64,000 bases of DNA from Stenotrophomonas sp. Ste86 (GTDB taxonomy: Bacteria; Pseudomonadota; Gammaproteobacteria; Xanthomonadales; Xanthomonadaceae). Each line of letters starts with the position of its first letter. The stretch's first letter is position 1. The stretch lies in assembly GCF_024519465.1 (NCBI RefSeq), contig NZ_JALJRW010000009.1, forward strand, positions 1 through 64,000. Reading direction: 5' to 3'. Position numbers and translations under genes: made by a program. This document shows, in pieces, positions 41,452-50,901 of this stretch. Under the pieces are notes generated by a model. It saw only the letters and a list, made by a program, of their open reading frames with translations. It was not told the origin of the DNA and made no database searches.

Positions 41452-42128
41452 TTGGAATCCAGTTGCTCGAGGGCGGCCGCAGCCGCCTGTTGTTCGGCCA
41501 GCCGTCGCGAGGCACCTTCGCCTTCGGTGCTGACAGCGGGATCGGCTACGCCGCAGCGTACCCGGAAGGTCTTGGCATGATCATCACCCGACTCTGACAG
41601 CAGCTCATAGAGCGGCAATGTCTTCTGCCGGGCCTGCAACCATTCCTGCAGGCGGGTCTTGGGGTCTTTTTCGGGCTTGCCGGTGGCCGGCAGCGTATCC
41701 ATCGAGGGACCGAACCAGGGCAGCACGACGCTCTGGCACGCATGGAAGCCAGCGTCCAGGTAGATCGCGGCCACCACCGCCTCGAGCGCATCGGCCAGGA
41801 TCGAGTCGCGGCGGTGCCCGCCGGTCTTCATCTCACCCGGCCCCAGGATGAGCCGGTCGCCCAGCTCCAGGGTGCGGGCGATCACCGCCAGCGCGCCTTC
41901 GCGCACCAGCTCGGCGCGGGCACGGGTCAGCGCGCCCTCGTCGGCCTTGGGCCAGCGCTGATACAGCGCCTGGGCCACCATCATGTTGACGATGCTGTCG
42001 CCGAGGAACTCCAGCCGCTCATTGTTGGGCGTGCCGGCACTGCGATGCGTCAGGGCCTGCTGGAGCAGGCCCGGATCCTGGAAGGGGTGGCCGATGGGGT
42101 CACCGCGTTGGAAAGTCTTAGTCGACAC
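41448..42128 (-). CDS. rnc: Ribonuclease III
   Basis: A 226-residue double-strand RNA endonuclease. The catalytic domain carries the signature [12 protein letters not shown] (about 37-48) and a later [10 protein letters not shown] motif, and a C-terminal dsRNA-binding domain (about 155-224) follows. It processes rRNA precursors and structured mRNAs. The start is a GTG at 42128 lying inside the end of the DUF4845 gene (11-bp overlap), so translation is coupled. The gene order lepB-DUF4845-rnc-era is standard for the family. Confidence 0.96.
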   Translation of the reverse strand: MSTKTFQRGDPIGHPFQDPGLLQQALTHRSAGTPNNERLEFLGDSIVNMMVAQALYQRWPKADEGALTRARAELVREGALAVIARTLELGDRLILGPGEMKTGGHRRDSILADALEAVVAAIYLDAGFHACQSVVLPWFGPSMDTLPATGKPEKDPKTRLQEWLQARQKTLPLYELLSESGDDHAKTFRVRCGVADPAVSTEGEGASRRLAEQQAAAAALEQLDSK

Positions 42129-42501
42129 CGTTGAGGGTCAGTTCCTGGTTCGTATCAAATTTGCCAACCACATCGAGGTTGCCGAGCAGTTCACGGCGGA
42201 CCTCGTAGTTGACCTTCATGTTCCAGCCACCACTGATCCGGTCGAACTTCACATTGGCCGGCTTCACGTTTTCCGAATAGCTGATGTACAACCGCTTGAA
42301 GAACATATCCTGCACGCGCGCCGGCTCCATGTTGCCGACACCCGGCTCCTTGGCCAGGCTCTTGAGTGCCGAGCGGACCGCGTAGTACTCCTGGTACATC
42401 GGGAACAGCTTCATGCCGATATACAAGCCGAAACCGACCACGATCAGGACCACGAGGAACGAGGTCAGGGTCATGCCACGCTGCGTGTTCATCGTCTTCA
42501 T
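42118..42501 (-). CDS. DUF4845 family membrane protein
   Basis: A 127-residue protein with one N-terminal helix (about 9-32, starting after [11 protein letters not shown]) that looks like a type IV pilin-like N terminus ([19 protein letters not shown]), and a periplasmic domain ending [13 protein letters not shown]4845 genes sit between lepB and rnc in many gamma-proteobacteria; their role is unknown. The ATG at 42501 was chosen because the helix follows directly. It overlaps the rnc start by 11 bp. Confidence 0.88.
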   Translation of the reverse strand: MKTMNTQRGMTLTSFLVVLIVVGFGLYIGMKLFPMYQEYYAVRSALKSLAKEPGVGNMEPARVQDMFFKRLYISYSENVKPANVKFDRISGGWNMKVNYEVRRELLGNLDVVGKFDTNQELTLNGVD

Positions 42502-42533
42502 TGCGTTCTCCCCAGATACGCTTGTGTGATGGA

Positions 42534-43328
42534 TCAATTGATGCTCGAGCCGATCCGCGAGGGCTCGAAACCGTCCTTGCAGAACCAACCCGAGCAGTTC
42601 AGCCAGATCAGGAACGCCTTGCCGCGCAGATTTTCCTCCGGCAGCAGACCCCAGAAACGGCCGTCATCGCTGTTGTCGCGATTGTCGCCCATCACAAGGT
42701 ACTTGCCCGCCGGTACGGTCCACTGGCCTTCGCCACGCGGATAGTCGGTTTCCAGCACGGTATGGGTACGGCCCGGCAGGTGCTCGACCAGCAGCGAGCT
42801 GCCCTCGCCCTGGCCGCGATGGCCGGCGTACAGACCCTTGTTGTCGTACTTGAGCGGCTCGCCATTGAGGATCAGGCCATTGCCCTGGAACACGATCTGA
42901 TCGCCCGGAATACCGATCACCCGCTTGATGAAATTCTCGCCCTTGGCCGGGTCGGTGTCCGAATGGCCCGGGAAGTGGAACACCACCACGTCGCCGCGCT
43001 TGGGCTCACCCAGCGGCACGATCTTGGCGTTGTTCAACGGCAGGCGCAGGCCGTAGGAGAACTTGTTGACCAGGATGAAATCGCCGATCAGCAGGTTGGG
43101 CATCATCGAGCTGGACGGGATCTTGTACGGTTCGGCGATGAAGCTGCGCACCACCAGCACGATCGCCAGCACCGGGAAGAACGCCCGGGCGTAGTCGACC
43201 ATCACCGGCTCGGTGTCCAGCAGGCCGGCGCGCTGGGCGCGGCGCTTGGCGAAGTAGAGCTTCTCGCCGAGCAGGATCAGGCCCGAGGCCAACGTCAGTA
43301 CGACCAGGAGAATCTCAAACAATTTCAT
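42534..43328 (-). CDS. lepB: Signal peptidase I
   Basis: A 264-residue inner-membrane serine protease with two N-terminal membrane segments (about 4-22 and 46-64). The nucleophile is Ser74 (PSSSMMPN), the general base Lys135 (FIKRVIGIPGD) and box E reads GDNRDNSDDGRFWG. It removes signal peptides from exported proteins. It follows lepA (103-bp gap), as in E. coli, and precedes the DUF4845 gene. Confidence 0.97.
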   Translation of the reverse strand: MKLFEILLVVLTLASGLILLGEKLYFAKRRAQRAGLLDTEPVMVDYARAFFPVLAIVLVVRSFIAEPYKIPSSSMMPNLLIGDFILVNKFSYGLRLPLNNAKIVPLGEPKRGDVVVFHFPGHSDTDPAKGENFIKRVIGIPGDQIVFQGNGLILNGEPLKYDNKGLYAGHRGQGEGSSLLVEHLPGRTHTVLETDYPRGEGQWTVPAGKYLVMGDNRDNSDDGRFWGLLPEENLRGKAFLIWLNCSGWFCKDGFEPSRIGSSIN

Positions 43329-43431
43329 GCAGTGTCCTTGGGAACGATTGCAGCGGTGCGGGGGGTGGTTCCCCGCGCGCCGGGCGACACCGTCCGGTGC
43401 CGTCTGCCGCCGCCGGGAAAGCCATCCGGCC

Positions 43432-45237
43432 TTACTTGTCCATCTGCAGCACGGCCAGGAAGGCTTCCTGCGGGATCTCCACGCGGCCGACCTGCTTCAT
43501 GCGCTTCTTGCCTTCCTTCTGCTTCTCGAGCAACTTCTTCTTGCGCGAAACGTCGCCACCATAGCACTTGGCCAGCACGTTCTTGCGCATAGCCTTGACC
43601 GTGGTGCGGGAGATGATCTGCGAGCCGACAGCCGCCTGGATGGCCACGTCGAACTGCTGCCGCGGGATCAGTTCCTTCATCTTTTCGCACAGCTCGCGGC
43701 CGCGGCGGTCGGCATGGCTGCGGTGCACGATCAGCGACAGCGCGTCGACCTTGTCGCCGTTGATCAGCACGTCCACGCGGACGAACGGGCCGGCGTCGAA
43801 GCGCACGAAGTGATAGTCCAGCGAGGCATAGCCACGGCTGACCGACTTCAGCTTGTCGAAGAAGTCCAGCACCACTTCGGCCATCGGCAGCTCGTAGCTG
43901 ATCTGTACCTGGCTGCCCAGGTAGTTGATGCCGATCTGGCTGCCGCGCTTTTCTTCGCACAGCTTGATGATGTTGCCGATGTACTCTTCGGGCGTGAGCA
44001 CGTTGGCGCGGATGATCGGCTCGCGGATCTCATCGACCATGTTCACCGGCGGCAGCTTGGCCGGGTTGTCCATGTTGATGATGGTGCCGTCGGTCTTGAG
44101 CACTTCATAGACCACGGTCGGCGCGGTGCTGATCAGGTCCAGGTTGTACTCGCGCTCCAGGCGCTCCTGCACGATTTCCATGTGCAGCATGCCCAGGAAG
44201 CCGCAGCGGAAGCCGAAGCCCATCGCCTCGGAGCTTTCCGGCTCGAAGCGCAGCGCGGCATCGTTCAGGCGCAGCTTGTCCAGCGCTTCGCGCAGGTCCG
44301 GGTAGTCTTCGGCATCGACCGGGAACAGGCCGGCGAACACGCGCGGCTGCATTTCCTGGAAGCCCGGCAGCGGCGTGGACGCCGGATCGGCGGCCAGGGT
44401 CAGGGTGTCGCCGACCGGCGCGCCGTGCACGTCCTTGATGCTCGCCGTCACCCAGCCCACTTCACCGGCACCGAGCGTCGGCAGCACCTTGCGCTTGGGG
44501 GTGAACACGCCAACGTTCTCGACCTGGTGATTGCGGCCGGTGGACATCACCTGCAGCTTGTCGCCGGCCTTGATCTGGCCCTGCATCACGCGCACCAGCG
44601 AGACCACGCCCAGGTAGTTGTCGAACCACGAGTCGATGATCAGCGCCTGCAGCTTGTCGGTATCACGCGGCACCGGCGGCGGAATGCGCTGCACGATCGC
44701 CTCCAGCACGTCCACCACGTTCAGGCCGGTCTTGGCGCTGATCGCCACCGCGTCGGTGGCATCGATGCCGATCACCGCCTCGATCTCGGCCTTGGCCCGA
44801 TCGATGTCGGCGGTGGGCAGATCGATCTTGTTGATCACCGGCACCACTTCCAGCCCCTGCTCGACCGCCGTGTAGCAGTTGGCCACCGACTGCGCTTCCA
44901 CGCCCTGGGCCGCATCGACCACCAGCAGCGCGCCTTCGCAGGCGGCCAGCGAGCGGCTGACTTCATAGGAGAAGTCGACGTGCCCGGGGGTGTCGATGAA
45001 GTTCAGGTGGTAGGTCTGGCCGTCTTTGGCGACATACGGCAGGGAGACCGACTGGGCCTTGATGGTGATGCCACGCTCGCGCTCGATCGGGTTCGAGTCG
45101 AGCACCTGCGCCTCCATTTCACGGGCCTGGAGGCCGCCGCAAAGCTGGATGATGCGATCGGCCAGCGTGGACTTGCCGTGGTCGACGTGGGCGATGATGG
45201 AGAAGTTGCGGATGAACCGCATCGAATCAGAAGACAT
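43432..45237 (-). CDS. lepA: Elongation factor 4 (LepA)
   Basis: A 601-residue translational GTPase. G1 is AHVDHGKST near the start, G3 DTPGHVDF, G4 NKIDLP, and the C-terminal LepA-specific domain ends near [15 protein letters not shown]. It back-translocates stalled ribosomes or aids 30S biogenesis. Length matches E. coli (599). It is the first gene of lepA-lepB-DUF4845-rnc-era-recO and is preceded by a terminator, so it probably has its own promoter in 45238-45339. Confidence 0.98.
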   Translation of the reverse strand: MSSDSMRFIRNFSIIAHVDHGKSTLADRIIQLCGGLQAREMEAQVLDSNPIERERGITIKAQSVSLPYVAKDGQTYHLNFIDTPGHVDFSYEVSRSLAACEGALLVVDAAQGVEAQSVANCYTAVEQGLEVVPVINKIDLPTADIDRAKAEIEAVIGIDATDAVAISAKTGLNVVDVLEAIVQRIPPPVPRDTDKLQALIIDSWFDNYLGVVSLVRVMQGQIKAGDKLQVMSTGRNHQVENVGVFTPKRKVLPTLGAGEVGWVTASIKDVHGAPVGDTLTLAADPASTPLPGFQEMQPRVFAGLFPVDAEDYPDLREALDKLRLNDAALRFEPESSEAMGFGFRCGFLGMLHMEIVQERLEREYNLDLISTAPTVVYEVLKTDGTIINMDNPAKLPPVNMVDEIREPIIRANVLTPEEYIGNIIKLCEEKRGSQIGINYLGSQVQISYELPMAEVVLDFFDKLKSVSRGYASLDYHFVRFDAGPFVRVDVLINGDKVDALSLIVHRSHADRRGRELCEKMKELIPRQQFDVAIQAAVGSQIISRTTVKAMRKNVLAKCYGGDVSRKKKLLEKQKEGKKRMKQVGRVEIPQEAFLAVLQMDK

Positions 45238-45339
45238 AGGTGGCGGCGGCGCGTCGCGTCGTCAGGATGACTGCGGATTATCGCATGGCCGGCCCGCTCC
45301 CGCGTGGGCCATTGCGGCGATTGGCGTGAATGGGCTCCC

Positions 45340-45370
45340 AAAACGACCGGGCCCGCCGAAGCGGGCCCGG
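45340..45370 (-). terminator. Terminator downstream of the Deg protease gene
   Basis: CCGGGCCCGC (45347-45356) pairs with GCGGGCCCGG (45361-45370) around CGAA, with a short U-rich tail on the minus strand (45340-45346). It separates the sigma-E unit from the lepA operon. Confidence 0.75.
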
Positions 45371-45391
45371 AAACGCAGTGGTGGCGGGAAT

Positions 45392-46921
45392 TTACTGCCC
45401 GGCCTTGACCGCCACGAAGGCGCTGTTGCCGTTGGCACGAACCAGCAGCATGACCACATCGCCCTTCTTGTAACCGGCCAGCGCCTTGTCCAGCGCCGCC
45501 ACGCTGCCGACCGGCGTGCGGCCGACCTGCAGGATCACCAACCCCGGCGACAACTGTGCATCACGCGCCGATTGGCCGTTGACCCGGGTGATGCGCACGC
45601 CCTCGCCGGCCTCCAGGCCCAGCTGCTTGCGCTGCGGGGCCGTCATATCGGCCACTTCCAGCCCGAGCAGGGCATTGCTGCCCGTCTGCGGGGCCGCATC
45701 CGGGGCAGCGGATGCACGCGGGCTGCCCGCCTCGGCGTCTTCGGCCTGGGCGGTCAGCGTGGCGGTCAGCTCACGCTCCTTGCCATCGCGCACCACGCCC
45801 AGCCGCACCTTGGAACCCGGCGGCAGTGCGCCGATGGCGGGGGGAAGATCACTGAAGGTGTTGATGGGGCTGCCATTGACCGAACGGATCACATCACCCG
45901 GCTCGATACCGGCCTTGAGCGCCGCGCTGCCCGCGACCACTTCGTTGACCAGCGCGCCACGACTGTCGGACAAGCCCAGACCCTGTGCCTTGAGCCCGTC
46001 GATCGGGCCGACCGCGGCGCCCAGCTGGCCACGGGTCACCCGGCCGGTCTTCTTGATCTGCTCGACCGCGCCCATGGCCAGGTCGATCGGGATCGCGAAG
46101 CTGATGCCCATGTAGCCGCCGGAGGCGGAGAAGATCTGCGAATTGATGCCGACCACTTCGCCGCGGGTATTGAGCAGCGGACCGCCCGAGTTGCCCTGGT
46201 TGATGGCCACGTCGGTCTGGATGAATGGCACGTAGCGCTGGTCCGCGCCGCCGGTGCTGCGTCCGACCGCGCTGACCACGCCGGCGGTGACCGAGTGGTC
46301 CAGGCCGAACGGCGAGCCGATCGCGACCACCCACTGGCCCGGCTTGAGCGTATTGGAATCGCCGACGCGCACGGTCGGCAGGTTCTTGCCGTCGATCTTG
46401 AGCAGGGCCACGTCGTACTGCTGGTCGCTGCCGATCACCTTGGCGGTGAACTCGCGTCGGTCGCCGAGCTTGACCTTCACCTCGCTGGCGTCGGCGACCA
46501 CGTGGTAGTTGGTCAGCACATAGCCGTCGGCGGAGATGATGAAACCCGAGCCCATGCCACGGCCCTGGATGCGCGGGCCGTCGTCCTGGCCACCGGGGCC
46601 CTGCCCCGGCATCTGGAAATCGGGGCCGAAGAAGCGGCGGAAGAATTCGGGCATCTCATCGTCGCCGCCCGGACCCATGCCACGGGCCTGGCGGTTGCTG
46701 CGCACGATGGTGGTTTCAACGTTGACCACGCCGGGCCCGACCTGTTCGACCAGGTTGGTGAAGTCCGGCAGGCCGCTGACCAGCTGGGGCGCCGGCGCGC
46801 GCGGCGCGGCGGCCGGTGCGGCGGCAGCAGGCGCGGTCGGGGCCGGCGCCTGGGCGCAGGCCATCAGCGGCAGGGTCAGGGCCAACAGGGTCATGGCCTG
46901 GGTACGCATGCGTGGGGTCAT
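45392..46921 (-). CDS. DegP/DegQ/MucD-family periplasmic serine protease
   Basis: A 509-residue HtrA protease. After a signal peptide and an Ala/Pro-rich linker, the trypsin-like domain has His140 (TNYHVV), Asp170 (YDVALLK) and Ser245 (GNSGGPLL). Two PDZ domains follow (about 295-390 and 410-509). The signal ends LPLMAC, so Cys22 could be lipidated, which would be unusual. It degrades or refolds envelope proteins and in pseudomonads MucD restrains the sigma-E (AlgU) response. The ATG at 46921 follows GGAGG. It is the third gene of the rpoE-rseA-deg unit. Confidence 0.94.
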   Translation of the reverse strand: MTPRMRTQAMTLLALTLPLMACAQAPAPTAPAAAAPAAAPRAPAPQLVSGLPDFTNLVEQVGPGVVNVETTIVRSNRQARGMGPGGDDEMPEFFRRFFGPDFQMPGQGPGGQDDGPRIQGRGMGSGFIISADGYVLTNYHVVADASEVKVKLGDRREFTAKVIGSDQQYDVALLKIDGKNLPTVRVGDSNTLKPGQWVVAIGSPFGLDHSVTAGVVSAVGRSTGGADQRYVPFIQTDVAINQGNSGGPLLNTRGEVVGINSQIFSASGGYMGISFAIPIDLAMGAVEQIKKTGRVTRGQLGAAVGPIDGLKAQGLGLSDSRGALVNEVVAGSAALKAGIEPGDVIRSVNGSPINTFSDLPPAIGALPPGSKVRLGVVRDGKERELTATLTAQAEDAEAGSPRASAAPDAAPQTGSNALLGLEVADMTAPQRKQLGLEAGEGVRITRVNGQSARDAQLSPGLVILQVGRTPVGSVAALDKALAGYKKGDVVMLLVRANGNSAFVAVKAGQ

Positions 46922-47018
46922 CAGACTCGAGCCTCCGGGTCAGTAAGCGGGGAAAGGGGCAGCGTTCCGGCCGAAGGGCCGGGCGCGGGACAGATCGGGA
47001 AGGGAAACGCGGTGGCGC

Positions 47019-47924
47019 TCAGTCGCGGTGCCTGCGTGGGGTCGGCACACTCGGTTCGGATTCCTGCAGGCGCGGTTCGAACGGGTAGAACGCGGCCTGC
47101 GGCTCCTGCGTGGAGAAACTGGCGTTGAGTGCACCCCCGGCGGGGGCCAGGGTGGAACGCGGCCACGGCCTGGCCTGCAGGCTGGCGACGTCACCGAACG
47201 GCAGCTGGCGGGTCGTCACGGTGGCATGGGCGGCAGCCGGCGGCAGGGTCGGTGCCAACGGGGCCTGGCTGGCCAGCGCACGCTGCGGCTCGGCACTGCG
47301 CGCGGCGGCGCTGCGTGCGACCTGCTGGGTGCGGGTGGCGCTGGCGCGGCGTACCGACGCCACGTCCTGGCGGCGGCTGGCGGCGGCGACCGCAGCGGCC
47401 GGGGCCGCGGCCATCGCAACGGCGGCCTCCACCGGTGCTGCCGGGGTAGCCGGGGCCGTCGGCAGCTCGGCCTGGCTGGCGATGATGGTGGTGGTCGGGG
47501 CATCCAGCGGCGGGGCCTGGCTGGGCAGCTGTTCGCGGGTCATGAACATCGCCACGGCCGCCACCGAGGCGGCCAGCGCCGCGCCACCGCCCCAGCGGCG
47601 CCAGCCACTGCGGGATTCACGGGTACGCTCGGTGGACGCGGGCGCAAGCGGCGCGGGTTCAGCGGCAACCGCGCCACGCACGCGCTCGGCGAAGTCCAGC
47701 GGTGCCGGTGCGCATGGCTGGCCGCGCAGCACGTCGCCCAGCAACTGCCACCGCTCGTGGCAGCCGGCCAGGGCGTCGTCGTGCTCGAGCCGGCGCAGCA
47801 TGAACCGCGCTTCGTCGGCCGACAGGGCGCCGTCGATCAACGCCGACAGCTGCTGGCGATTGTGGGCATCGAGTTTGTCCGGCGCAGCGCCGGTGGATCC
47901 AGGGTTGTTCATGTGGTGGCTCAT
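47019..47924 (-). CDS. rseA: Sigma-E anti-sigma factor RseA-like
   Basis: A 301-residue inner-membrane protein. The N-terminal cytoplasmic anti-sigma domain (about 18-85: QLSALIDGALSADEARFMLRRL, then CHERWQLLGDVLRG) matches RseA/MucA; a membrane helix lies at about 111-130 and a long, Ala/Pro/Arg-rich periplasmic part follows. It holds RpoE inactive until proteolysis. The periplasmic part is low-complexity and much longer than in E. coli RseA (216 aa), so its sensor logic may differ. The ATG at 47924 overlaps the rpoE stop by 4 bp; ATG 47912 is an alternative. Confidence 0.88.
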   Translation of the reverse strand: MSHHMNNPGSTGAAPDKLDAHNRQQLSALIDGALSADEARFMLRRLEHDDALAGCHERWQLLGDVLRGQPCAPAPLDFAERVRGAVAAEPAPLAPASTERTRESRSGWRRWGGGAALAASVAAVAMFMTREQLPSQAPPLDAPTTTIIASQAELPTAPATPAAPVEAAVAMAAAPAAAVAAASRRQDVASVRRASATRTQQVARSAAARSAEPQRALASQAPLAPTLPPAAAHATVTTRQLPFGDVASLQARPWPRSTLAPAGGALNASFSTQEPQAAFYPFEPRLQESEPSVPTPRRHRD

Positions 47925-48541
47925 ACGCGGCTCTTCTCGCGGGTGGCACTGCCGACATCCAGCAGTGGCCGAAGTTCAGTGTCGATCGCCTCGCGGGCGC
48001 GGAAGATCCGCGACCGCACAGTGCCGATCGGGCACCCCATCTTCTGCGCGATGTCTTCGTAACTCAGCCCGTCCACCTCGCGCAGGGTGATGGCCGATCG
48101 CAGTTCCTCCGGCAGCGCCGAGACCGCCTTCATCACCGTCTGCTCCAGTTCCTGGCGCATCAATTCGCGCTCGGGCGTGTCGGTGTCGCGCAGCCGGGTA
48201 CCGCTGTCGAACTGTTCGGCATCGCCGATGTCGATGTCATCGGTGGGCGGGCGGCGGTTGTGGGCAGCAAGGTGGTTTTTGGCAGTGTTCACGGCGATCC
48301 GATGCAACCAGGTATAGAACTGGGCGTCGCCACGGAAACTGCCGATCGCGCGATACGCGCGGACGAACGTGTCCTGGGCGACGTCCTGACATTCACTCCA
48401 GTCGGCGATGTAGCGCCCGATCAGTGCAATGATCCGATGCTGGTACTTGCGCACCAGGACATCAAAGGCCGCACTCTCACCGCGCTGCACGCGCCGGACT
48501 AGTTCCAGGTCCAGCTCCTGTGGTGTTTCAACCTCGGCCAT
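47921..48541 (-). CDS. rpoE: RNA polymerase sigma factor RpoE (AlgU-like)
   Basis: A 206-residue ECF sigma factor. Region 2 (about 25-95) has RGESAAFDVLVRKYQHRI and FRGDAQFYTWLHRIA; region 4 (about 135-190) has LPEELRSAITLREVDGLSYEDIA and GTVRSRIFRARE. It directs envelope-stress genes. I chose the ATG at 48541 (MAEVETPQELD); an in-frame GTG at 48553 lies closer to AGGAG and could be used instead. Upstream, a sigma-E-type promoter at 48581-48608 suggests autoregulation. Confidence 0.95.
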   Translation of the reverse strand: MAEVETPQELDLELVRRVQRGESAAFDVLVRKYQHRIIALIGRYIADWSECQDVAQDTFVRAYRAIGSFRGDAQFYTWLHRIAVNTAKNHLAAHNRRPPTDDIDIGDAEQFDSGTRLRDTDTPERELMRQELEQTVMKAVSALPEELRSAITLREVDGLSYEDIAQKMGCPIGTVRSRIFRAREAIDTELRPLLDVGSATREKSRV

Positions 48542-48580
48542 GAGGGGCCGCACTCCTGTCAGCCCGACCAACGTCGAGCA

Positions 48581-48608
48581 CTGAGACTGCCAATCCCGGG
48601 AAAAGTTC
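48581..48608 (-). promoter_or_regulatory. Candidate sigma-E autoregulatory promoter of rpoE
   Basis: On the minus strand GAACTT (48603-48608), 16 bp, TCTCAG (48581-48586). This fits the sigma-E consensus GAACTT-N16-TCTGA with one mismatch in the -10. It would start transcription about 33 nt before the rpoE ATG, the usual autoregulatory layout. Confidence 0.65.
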
Positions 48609-48780
48609 AGCGACCGATCACACGACGCCGCACCAGCTTTTAACCACCGTTCCGTTAAGGTTCCCGTTCACGGCAATGATCCGGGCCTTCCCTTCCCCCC
48701 AGCTATAGGGATTTGACGGGGAGGAAACAACCTCTGGATCATAGCCCCCTTCTCCATACACAACCGGATGGAACGTCCCC

Positions 48781-50844
48781 ATGCTTTCAGGCTTCGATGG
48801 GCTTCGCTTCTCACATTGGCACCCGCAGATCCGTGATGATGGTGTCGTGGTGCTCAGCCTCGACCGCCAGGACAGCAGCGTCAACGCGATGTCCCAGGAC
48901 GTGCTGCTGGAACTGGGCGACCTGATCGAACGCATCGCGATGGACCCGCCCAAGGCGGTGGTCATCCAGTCGATCAAGCCGGCCGGGTTCATCGCCGGTG
49001 CCGACCTGAAGGAGTTCCAGGAATTCGACCGCCGCGGCACCGTCACTGACGCCATCCGCCGCGGCCAGAGCACCTACCAGAAGCTGGCCGAACTGCCCTG
49101 CCCGACCGTCGCGGCGATCCACGGCCATTGCCTGGGCGGCGGCACCGAGCTGGCACTGGCCTGCCGTTACCGCGTGGCCTCCAATGACGCTTCCACCCGC
49201 ATCGGTCTGCCGGAGACGCAGCTGGGCATCTTCCCCGGCTGGGGTGGCAGCTCGCGCCTGCCACAACTGGTGGGCGCGCCGGCGGCAATGGACATGATGC
49301 TGACCGGCCGCACCCTCTCGGCGTCGGCCGCGCGCGGCATCGGCCTGGTCGACAAGGTCGTCGCCCCGGCGGTACTGCTGGATACGGCGGTTGCACTCGC
49401 GCTGACCGGTACCACTCGCCCGTTCAAGCAGCGCGCCACCGCGTGGGCGACCAACACCTGGCTGGCGCGGAAGCTATTGGCCCCGCAGATGGCCAAGCAG
49501 GTCGCCCGCAAGGCGCGCAAGGAGCATTACCCGGCCCCGTATGCGTTGATCAACACCTGGGCACGCACCGGTGGCAGCCCGATCCAGACCCGCCTGGACG
49601 CCGAACGTCGCGCGGTGGTGAAGCTGGCCAGCACGCCGACCGCACGCAACCTGATCCGCATCTTCTTCCTCACCGAGCGCCTCAAGGCATTGGGTGGGAA
49701 GGACCACGGCATCAGCCACGTGCACGTGGTCGGCGCCGGCGTGATGGGCGGCGACATCGCTGCGTGGTCGGCCTTCAAGGGCTTCAACGTGACCCTGCAG
49801 GATCGCGAGCAGCGCTTCATCGATCCGGCGATGGAACGCGCGCAGGCGCTGTTCGCCAAGAAGGTGAAGGACGACAGCAAGCGTCCGGCCGTGGCCGCCC
49901 GCCTCAAGGCCGACCTCGCCGGTGAGGGGGTCGCGCTGGCCGACCTGGTGATCGAGGCCATCATCGAAGACCCGCAGGCCAAGCGGTCGCTGTACCAGAC
50001 GCTGGAGCCGAAGATGAAGGCCGATGCGTTGCTGACCACCAACACCTCCTCGATCCCGTTGCTCGAACTGCGCGACCACATCGAGCGCCCGGCGCAGTTC
50101 GCCGGCTTGCACTACTTCAACCCGGTCGCGCAGATGCCGCTGGTGGAAATCATCCATCACGACGGCATGGCGCCGGACACCGAACGTCGCCTGGCCGCGT
50201 TCTGCAAGGCACTGGGCAAGTTTCCAGTGCCGGTGGCCGGCACCCCGGGCTTCCTGGTCAACCGCGTGCTGTTCCCGTACATGCTGGAAGCGGCCACCGC
50301 GTACGCCGAGGGCATTCCCGGTCCCGTCATCGACAAGGCCGCGGTGAAGTTCGGCATGCCGATGGGCCCGATCGAACTGCTCGACACCGTCGGCCTGGAC
50401 GTCGCTGCCGGCGTGGGCAAGGAACTGGCGCCGTTCCTGGGCCTGCAGATTCCGGCCGCATTGCAGACCGTCGAGCAGGGCAAGCGCGGCAAGAAGGATG
50501 GCCAGGGCATCTACAAATGGGAGAACGGCCGCGCGCAGAAACCCGACGTGCCGTCCAACTACGAGGCCCCGGCCGACCTCGAAGACCGCCTGATCCTGCC
50601 GCTGCTCAACGAAGCGGTGGCCTGCCTGCACGACGGCGTCGTCGCCGACGCCGACCTGCTCGATGCCGGCGTGATCTTCGGCACCGGTTTCGCCCCGTTC
50701 CGTGGCGGCCCGATCCAGTACATCCGCGCCACCGGCGCCGATGCGCTGGTGGAACGTTTGAAGGTGCTGCAGCAGCGCCACGGCGATCGCTTCGCCCCGC
50801 GCCCGGGCTGGGACGATGCCGTGTTGCGTGAGCCGGTGATCTGA
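48781..50844 (+). CDS. FadB/FadJ-like enoyl-CoA hydratase / 3-hydroxyacyl-CoA dehydrogenase
   Basis: A 687-residue bifunctional beta-oxidation enzyme. The crotonase domain (about 1-190) has the oxyanion hole IAGADL and both catalytic Glu residues (GGGTELALACRYR and GLPETQLGIFPGWGG); the NAD-binding domain starts with VVGAGVMGGDIAAW at about 318, followed by the C-terminal dehydrogenase domains to 687. It converts trans-2-enoyl-CoA to 3-ketoacyl-CoA. No thiolase subunit is adjacent, and it is a little shorter than FadB (729), nearer to FadJ. The ATG at 48781 follows no strong ribosome site. Confidence 0.9.
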   Translation: MLSGFDGLRFSHWHPQIRDDGVVVLSLDRQDSSVNAMSQDVLLELGDLIERIAMDPPKAVVIQSIKPAGFIAGADLKEFQEFDRRGTVTDAIRRGQSTYQKLAELPCPTVAAIHGHCLGGGTELALACRYRVASNDASTRIGLPETQLGIFPGWGGSSRLPQLVGAPAAMDMMLTGRTLSASAARGIGLVDKVVAPAVLLDTAVALALTGTTRPFKQRATAWATNTWLARKLLAPQMAKQVARKARKEHYPAPYALINTWARTGGSPIQTRLDAERRAVVKLASTPTARNLIRIFFLTERLKALGGKDHGISHVHVVGAGVMGGDIAAWSAFKGFNVTLQDREQRFIDPAMERAQALFAKKVKDDSKRPAVAARLKADLAGEGVALADLVIEAIIEDPQAKRSLYQTLEPKMKADALLTTNTSSIPLLELRDHIERPAQFAGLHYFNPVAQMPLVEIIHHDGMAPDTERRLAAFCKALGKFPVPVAGTPGFLVNRVLFPYMLEAATAYAEGIPGPVIDKAAVKFGMPMGPIELLDTVGLDVAAGVGKELAPFLGLQIPAALQTVEQGKRGKKDGQGIYKWENGRAQKPDVPSNYEAPADLEDRLILPLLNEAVACLHDGVVADADLLDAGVIFGTGFAPFRGGPIQYIRATGADALVERLKVLQQRHGDRFAPRPGWDDAVLREPVI

Positions 50845-50872
50845 GTTTCCTGCCGGCAACGATGCAATGACG

Positions 50873-50899
50873 ACGCCACCGAAAGGTGGCGTTGTTTTT
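50873..50899 (+). terminator. Rho-independent terminator after the FadB/FadJ-like gene
   Basis: ACGCCACC (50873-50880) pairs with GGTGGCGT (50885-50892) around GAAA, followed by a T run (50895-50899), 29 bp past the stop codon. Confidence 0.9.
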
Positions 50900-50901
50900 G
50901 G

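Noticed and set aside
43327-45270. 647-codon plus-strand frame over lepA
   Set aside because: Antisense of a strongly conserved elongation factor; His/Asp/Val-rich, without domains.
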